This document shows positions 4,255-7,152 of a DNA stretch of 7,152 nucleotides, piece by piece (within the stretch, counting starts at the first letter, position 1; each line of letters begins with the position of its first letter). This DNA comes from DTLA01 sp034436295 (GTDB lineage: Bacteria > Chloroflexota > Anaerolineae > DTLA01). The notes under the pieces are model-generated. The model was not told the DNA's origin and made no database searches. It worked only from the letters and a program-made list of their open reading frames with translations. A program made the position numbers and the translations under genes. The DNA lies in assembly GCA_034436295.1 (NCBI GenBank), contig DAOTVT010000226.1, positions 1 through 7,152 on the forward strand. The letters run 5' to 3'.

Positions 4255-5271
4255 ATGTCAGGCAACGCGGTGGTTTCCTCGGTCTTGGCCCTCGGGCGCA
4301 TTGCGGGGGGCTACGGGCCTTCCGGCGGCTCCCAGCCGATGCACATCCCCGACGGCTTCCTCTCGGTTCCCGTGTCTATCCTGTTCTGGGTCGTGTCCAT
4401 CGTTGTGATCGGGTACGCGTTGCGGCGGGTGAGCCGTGAGTTGGACGAGCGGAAGGTTCCGCTGCTGGCGGTTTTGGCGGCGGTGATTTTCGCCGGCCAG
4501 ATGCTGAATTTCACCGTAACGGGCGGTACCTCGGGGCATCTCCTGGGCGCGACGTTGGCGGCGGCGCTGTTGGGGCCGTGGGCCGCGATGGTCGTCATGA
4601 CGGCGGTGGTGAGCATCCAGGCGCTGCTGTTCCAGGATGGGGGCATCCTGGTGCTGGGCGCGAACCTGTTCAACATGGCGATTGTGGGGGTGCTGGTGGG
4701 ATACGGCGCGTACCAGTTGCTCCTTCGGGCCTTCGGCAATCGGCGCTGGGCCTTGCCCGTGAGCGGGTTTGTGGCGGCGTGGCTGTCCATCTTCGTCGCG
4801 GCGCTGTCGTGCGCGTTGCAGTTGGCGGCGTCGGGCACGTCGCCGGCGAACGTGTCGGTGCCGGCCATGGGCGGGATTCACGCCCTCATCGGGATCGGCG
4901 AGGGGCTGATCACGGCCGGCGCGCTGGTCTTCGTGCTGGCGGCGCGCCCCGACCTGGCGGCGCCGGCGGCGAAGGCTACCGCAGGACAGAAGGCGCTCTG
5001 GATCGGCGGCGTGGCGCTGGCCGTGGTGCTGGCGGTGCTGTCGCCGCTGGCGTCGGCGTACCCCGATGGGCTGGAATGGGTGGCCGAGCAGCACGGCTTC
5101 CTGGAGGCGGCCCGCGAGCCGTTGTACAACATCATCCCGGACTACGTCTTCCCGGGCATCGCGAACGAGGCCGTGGCCACCATCGTTGCGGGCGTGTTGG
5201 GCGCGCTGGTGGTTGCGGCGGCGGCCTACCTGGTGGCGCAGGGGGTGCGTCGTCGGGCCACGCAACAGTAG
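4255..5271 (+). CDS. cbiM: CbiM-type substrate-binding subunit of an ECF cobalt/nickel transporter, fused to a PDGLE domain
   Basis: A multi-pass membrane protein that binds the metal for a group I ECF transporter. The family's conserved start MHIPDGFLS is at 4339; counted from that Met, H2 and H67 (in GGTSGHLLGATLAAALLGPW) fall exactly where the NikM/CbiM metal ligands lie, and QMLNF and LGANLFNM are also family-typical. The C-terminal part has PDGLEWVA (P242), PDYVFPG and a last membrane helix, matching the PDGLE domain of CbiN/NikN-like subunits, so M and N functions are fused. AAGGAG at 4241-4246 points to the ATG at 4255, which adds 28 residues before MHIPDG; no good ribosome site precedes 4339. 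The extension is not a clear signal peptide. The stop lies 18 bases before cbiQ. Co versus Ni is undecided. Confidence 0.93.
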   Translation: MSGNAVVSSVLALGRIAGGYGPSGGSQPMHIPDGFLSVPVSILFWVVSIVVIGYALRRVSRELDERKVPLLAVLAAVIFAGQMLNFTVTGGTSGHLLGATLAAALLGPWAAMVVMTAVVSIQALLFQDGGILVLGANLFNMAIVGVLVGYGAYQLLLRAFGNRRWALPVSGFVAAWLSIFVAALSCALQLAASGTSPANVSVPAMGGIHALIGIGEGLITAGALVFVLAARPDLAAPAAKATAGQKALWIGGVALAVVLAVLSPLASAYPDGLEWVAEQHGFLEAAREPLYNIIPDYVFPGIANEAVATIVAGVLGALVVAAAAYLVAQGVRRRATQQ

Positions 5272-5289
5272 GCGCAGTTCGGAGAGCAG

Positions 5290-6081
5290 ATGCCGGATAT
5301 TCTGGATCCCTATCGTCCTCGAGCGAGCCTGTTGCATCGGGCCGACCCGCGCGTGAAGGTTGTCGTCGCCGTAGCGAGCATTGTCGTTACGGCGGCGCTG
5401 CCTCTGGGCGCGTGGCCGTCGTATGTCCTGCTGCTGGCGGCGATCCTCGCCCTGGCGGTTTCGGCACGATTGGGCGTCGGGTTCACGCTCACGCGGGGCC
5501 TGATCGCGGCGCCGTTCGCGCTGGCGGCGCTGCCGCTGGTCTTTTCCACGCCCGGCGCGCCGCTGGGTTCCCTGCGCCTGGGGCCGCTGGCGCTGGACGC
5601 GACCGTGCCCGGGCTGGAACGATTCCTGTCGGTGCTGGCCAAGTCCTACCTGTCGGTGCAGTTTGCCATCCTGCTGACGGCGACGACCCGCTTCACCGAG
5701 CTTCTTGCGGCCGTGCGGGCGTTGCGGGTTCCGCGGCTGCTGGTGGCGGTGTTTGGGCTGATGTGGCGGTACATGTTCCTGTTCGTGCACGAGGTGAATC
5801 GGCTGCGGATTGCCCGGGACGCCCGCAGCGCCGACATCGGGCCGAAGAGCGGCGGCACGCTGGCCTGGCGCGCCCGCGTTACCGGCGGCATGGTGGGCAA
5901 TCTGTTCGTCCGCGGCTACGAGCGCAGCGAACGGGTGTATCAGGCCATGCTGGCGCGGGGGTACGACGGGGAGGTTCGCACGCTCCCGATGGGGCGGCTC
6001 TCGGCTTCCCAGTACGGGATTCTGGCGGGCAGCATGGCGATTCTGGCGTTCCTGGCTGTTCTGGGAATCCTGTTCGGGTAG
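5290..6081 (+). CDS. cbiQ: CbiQ, ECF transporter T component (membrane coupling protein)
   Basis: A 263-residue integral membrane protein that couples the ATPase to the substrate-binding subunit. It has hydrophobic segments at about 25-39, 44-60, 70-86, 120-132 and 148-166, plus a final helix at 242-262. The cytoplasmic coupling region carries the two family Ala-Arg motifs: IARDARSAD (174-182) and the MLARGYDGE block (220-228), which dock into the ATPase grooves. The N-terminus DPYRPRASLLHRADPRVK is characteristic of CbiQ. The ATG at 5290 follows GGAG with a five-base gap, 18 bases after the cbiM stop. Only 9 bases separate its stop from cbiO. Length and motifs are normal. Confidence 0.95.
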   Translation: MPDILDPYRPRASLLHRADPRVKVVVAVASIVVTAALPLGAWPSYVLLLAAILALAVSARLGVGFTLTRGLIAAPFALAALPLVFSTPGAPLGSLRLGPLALDATVPGLERFLSVLAKSYLSVQFAILLTATTRFTELLAAVRALRVPRLLVAVFGLMWRYMFLFVHEVNRLRIARDARSADIGPKSGGTLAWRARVTGGMVGNLFVRGYERSERVYQAMLARGYDGEVRTLPMGRLSASQYGILAGSMAILAFLAVLGILFG

Positions 6082-6090
6082 GAGGGCACA

Positions 6091-6810
6091 TTGGAGCGCG
6101 CGCCGCTGATTGAAGTGGACAATCTCTCGTTTCGGTACCCAGACGGCCAGCAGGCCCTGAACGGTGTGAGCCTGAGGGTGTACGAGGGGGAGCGGGTGGC
6201 CATCGTGGGGCCCAACGGCGCGGGCAAGTCCACGCTGATCCTGCACCTGAACGGCATCCTGGCGAGCGAGGATGGGCGGGTGCGGGTGGCTGGGCTTCCC
6301 GTGGCCGGCGAGCATGTGAAGCGAGTCCGCGCCCTGGTGGGCCTGGTGTTCCAGGATCCGGACGACCAGTTGTTTTCGCCGACGGTGTTTGAGGATGTGG
6401 CCTACGGCCCGCTGTACATGGGGCTGCCCGAGGGTGAGGTGCGGCGACGGGTGAGCCGCGCCCTGGCCGCTGTGGGGATGGAGGGCTACGCGGACAGGGT
6501 TCCCCACCGCCTGAGCGCGGGCGAGAAGAAGCGCATCGCGCTGGCTACCGTGCTGGCGATGGAGCCGTCGGTGCTGGTGCTGGATGAGCCGACGGCCGGG
6601 CTGGATCCGCGCGGGCGGCGCATGCTGATACGGCTGCTGGGCACGATGACGCAGACGATGATCGTGAGCACGCACGACTTGCTCATGGTGCGAGATCTGT
6701 TCCCACGGATGGTGATCCTGGATCGGGGGCGGGTGGTGGCCGACGGCCCGACCGCCGACCTCCTGCGCGACCAGGCGCTGCTAGAGGCCCACGGCCTGGA
6801 GTTGCCCTAG
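6091..6810 (+). CDS. cbiO: CbiO, ECF transporter ATPase
   Basis: A 239-residue ABC ATPase that powers metal uptake as a homodimer on the inner face of the membrane. All motifs are intact: Walker A GPNGAGKST (40-48), Q-loop VFQDPDDQLFSPTVFEDVAYGP with Q88, signature LSAGEKKRIALA (141-152), Walker B VLVLDEPTAGLDP (161-173) with catalytic E166, and H-loop STHD with H195. The DPDDQLF...EDVAFGP-like pattern is typical of ECF ATPases. The start is TTG at 6091, set by a GGAGGG site at 6081-6086 overlapping the cbiQ stop region, and gives the expected N-terminus (LIEVDNLSFRYPDG). It is the last gene of the operon. A single ATPase gene implies the group I (dedicated) arrangement with one ATPase homodimer. 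Confidence 0.96.
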   Translation: MERAPLIEVDNLSFRYPDGQQALNGVSLRVYEGERVAIVGPNGAGKSTLILHLNGILASEDGRVRVAGLPVAGEHVKRVRALVGLVFQDPDDQLFSPTVFEDVAYGPLYMGLPEGEVRRRVSRALAAVGMEGYADRVPHRLSAGEKKRIALATVLAMEPSVLVLDEPTAGLDPRGRRMLIRLLGTMTQTMIVSTHDLLMVRDLFPRMVILDRGRVVADGPTADLLRDQALLEAHGLELP

Positions 6811-6859
6811 ACGGTGGCCCCGGGCTGTGGCGCGCGACCCCAGGGGCTGAATCGTCTTT
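6809..6859 (+). terminator. Possible weak terminator after cbiO
   Basis: AGACG (6809-6813) can pair with CGTCT (6853-6857), and inside it GGCCCC (6816-6821) with GGGGCT (6843-6848), ending in only three Ts. The large internal loop and short T-run make this a tentative call; no better terminator is visible after the operon. Confidence 0.2.
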
Positions 6860-6899
6860 GCGACTGTGCGCGGTTCTCGGCGGGGCCAGAGGGGAGAGC

Positions 6900-7053
6900 C
6901 ATCCGCGAATAACACGAATGCACACGAATGGAGAATAAATGTAGACACGTAGGGCGGCTTTCCATAGCCGCCAGACCGTCATCCACGAATAACACGAATG
7001 GACACGAATGGAGAACAAATGTAGACACGTAGGGCGGCCTCGCATCGCCGCCA
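6900..7053. repeat. Two tandem copies of an 80-bp repeat
   Basis: Copy 1 (6900-6979) and copy 2 (6980-7053) have an 80-base period and share the blocks CGAATAACACGAATG, ACACGAATGGAGAA and AAATGTAGACACGTAGGGCGGC. The ends differ: copy 1 ends in CTTTCCATAGCCGCC, copy 2 in CTCGCATCGCCGCC. Each end is a small GGCGGC...GCCGCC-type hairpin, for example GGCGGCT / AGCCGCC (6953-6959 with 6966-6972). The AACACGAATG-type words recur inside the unit, suggesting growth from a shorter repeat. No coding signal. Confidence 0.9.
6945..6973. repeat. 29-bp hairpin element, also at 113-141 in inverted orientation
   Basis: The 29 bases at 6945-6973 are the exact reverse complement of 113-141, which bridges the two left-edge repeat copies. 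The core is a GGCGGCT / AGCCGCC stem with a six-base loop, followed by the word CTACGTGT. It is a dispersed element occurring in otherwise different repeat arrays at both ends of the window. Confidence 0.9.
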
Positions 7054-7058
7054 AGCCT

Positions 7059-7130
7059 CACACAAAGACACGAAGGCACAAAGGGTTTTCTCTGAGTCTT
7101 TATCCCTTTGTGTCTCTGTGGCTTTGTGTG
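7059..7130. repeat. Long imperfect inverted repeat (CACAAAG-type)
   Basis: The 27 bases at 7059-7085 match the reverse complement of 7104-7130 at 23 of 27 positions, around an 18-base loop. The arms are built from CACAAAG/CACGAAG words, so each arm is itself a degenerate tandem repeat. It lacks a clear T-tract as a terminator on either strand and resembles dispersed intergenic repeats seen in several environmental phyla. Confidence 0.85.
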
Positions 7131-7152
7131 AAACATGGGGCAGGTACGGAAA

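Larger units (their letters stand above)
6860..7152. other. Gene-free right flank made of repeats
   Basis: After cbiO no gene is supported. Open frames on the minus strand only read through the repeats listed separately (6900-7053 and 7059-7130). Roughly 6860-6899 shows nothing distinctive. Confidence 0.6.

Noticed and set aside
4578..6113. 511-residue plus-strand open frame overlapping cbiM and cbiQ
   Set aside because: It is out of frame with both genes, is Gly/Arg/Ala-rich and lacks membrane segments; it is a shadow frame.
4258..6675. 805-residue minus-strand open frame opposite cbiMQO
   Set aside because: Its composition is rich in R, H, Q and P, as expected for the antisense of GC-rich codons, with no recognisable domain. 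The plus strand carries intact cbiM, cbiQ and cbiO motifs.
6683..7136. Minus-strand open frames in the right flank
   Set aside because: They read through the 80-bp tandem repeat and the CACAAAG hairpin, so the apparent protein repeats merely mirror the DNA repeats.

Overview
The window is GC-rich bacterial chromosome, apart from a few AT-rich promoter patches. It carries two compact, divergently transcribed operons set between repeat-rich non-coding DNA. No rRNA, tRNA, CRISPR array, transposase or phage gene is visible. High GC, one TTG start, strong Shine-Dalgarno sites and many short palindromic intergenic repeats would fit an environmental, possibly anaerobic lineage such as Chloroflexota. 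That placement is a guess from style, not from a marker gene.

Layout. Positions 1-321 hold two copies of a ~121-bp hairpin element and a degenerate CGCTGTC-type repeat. Positions 322-2924 (minus strand) hold a four-gene sulfur / iron-sulfur operon, read as cysteine desulfurase homologue, IscU-type scaffold with a C-terminal DUF59-like domain, TusA-like sulfur carrier, and DsrE-family protein. Its promoter is near 3082-3110. Positions 3112-3684 contain no gene but hold imperfect repeats and perfect palindromes. Positions 3685-6810 (plus strand) hold a near-consensus promoter, a Fur-family regulator, and cbiM, cbiQ and cbiO. The last three encode a complete group I ECF-type uptake system for cobalt or nickel, and CbiM is fused to a PDGLE (CbiN/NikN-like) domain. 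Positions 6811-7152 are again repeats, including one shared in inverted orientation with the left edge.

The most notable point is the desulfurase homologue. It keeps the mobile-loop cysteine (C327), the pocket Asp (D181) and the substrate Arg (R353). The lysine that forms the Schiff base with pyridoxal phosphate in IscS/NifS is leucine (L207), the PLP-stacking His is Ser (S105), and the pocket Gln is His (H184). The adjacent scaffold keeps all three cluster Cys and the Asp, and the next two genes encode potential persulfide carriers. The operon may therefore be an Fe-S assembly unit in which sulfur comes from TusA/DsrE persulfide or from free sulfide, with the desulfurase homologue acting as a structural partner or cysteine-ligand donor. 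From memory, Archaeoglobus fulgidus IscS is a precedent: its PLP lysine is Asp and it still forms an IscS-IscU complex.

In the second operon the Fur-family protein probably senses a metal and controls itself and the transporter through an AT-rich palindrome between promoter and start codon. Whether the metal is Co, Ni or another ion cannot be read from the sequence.
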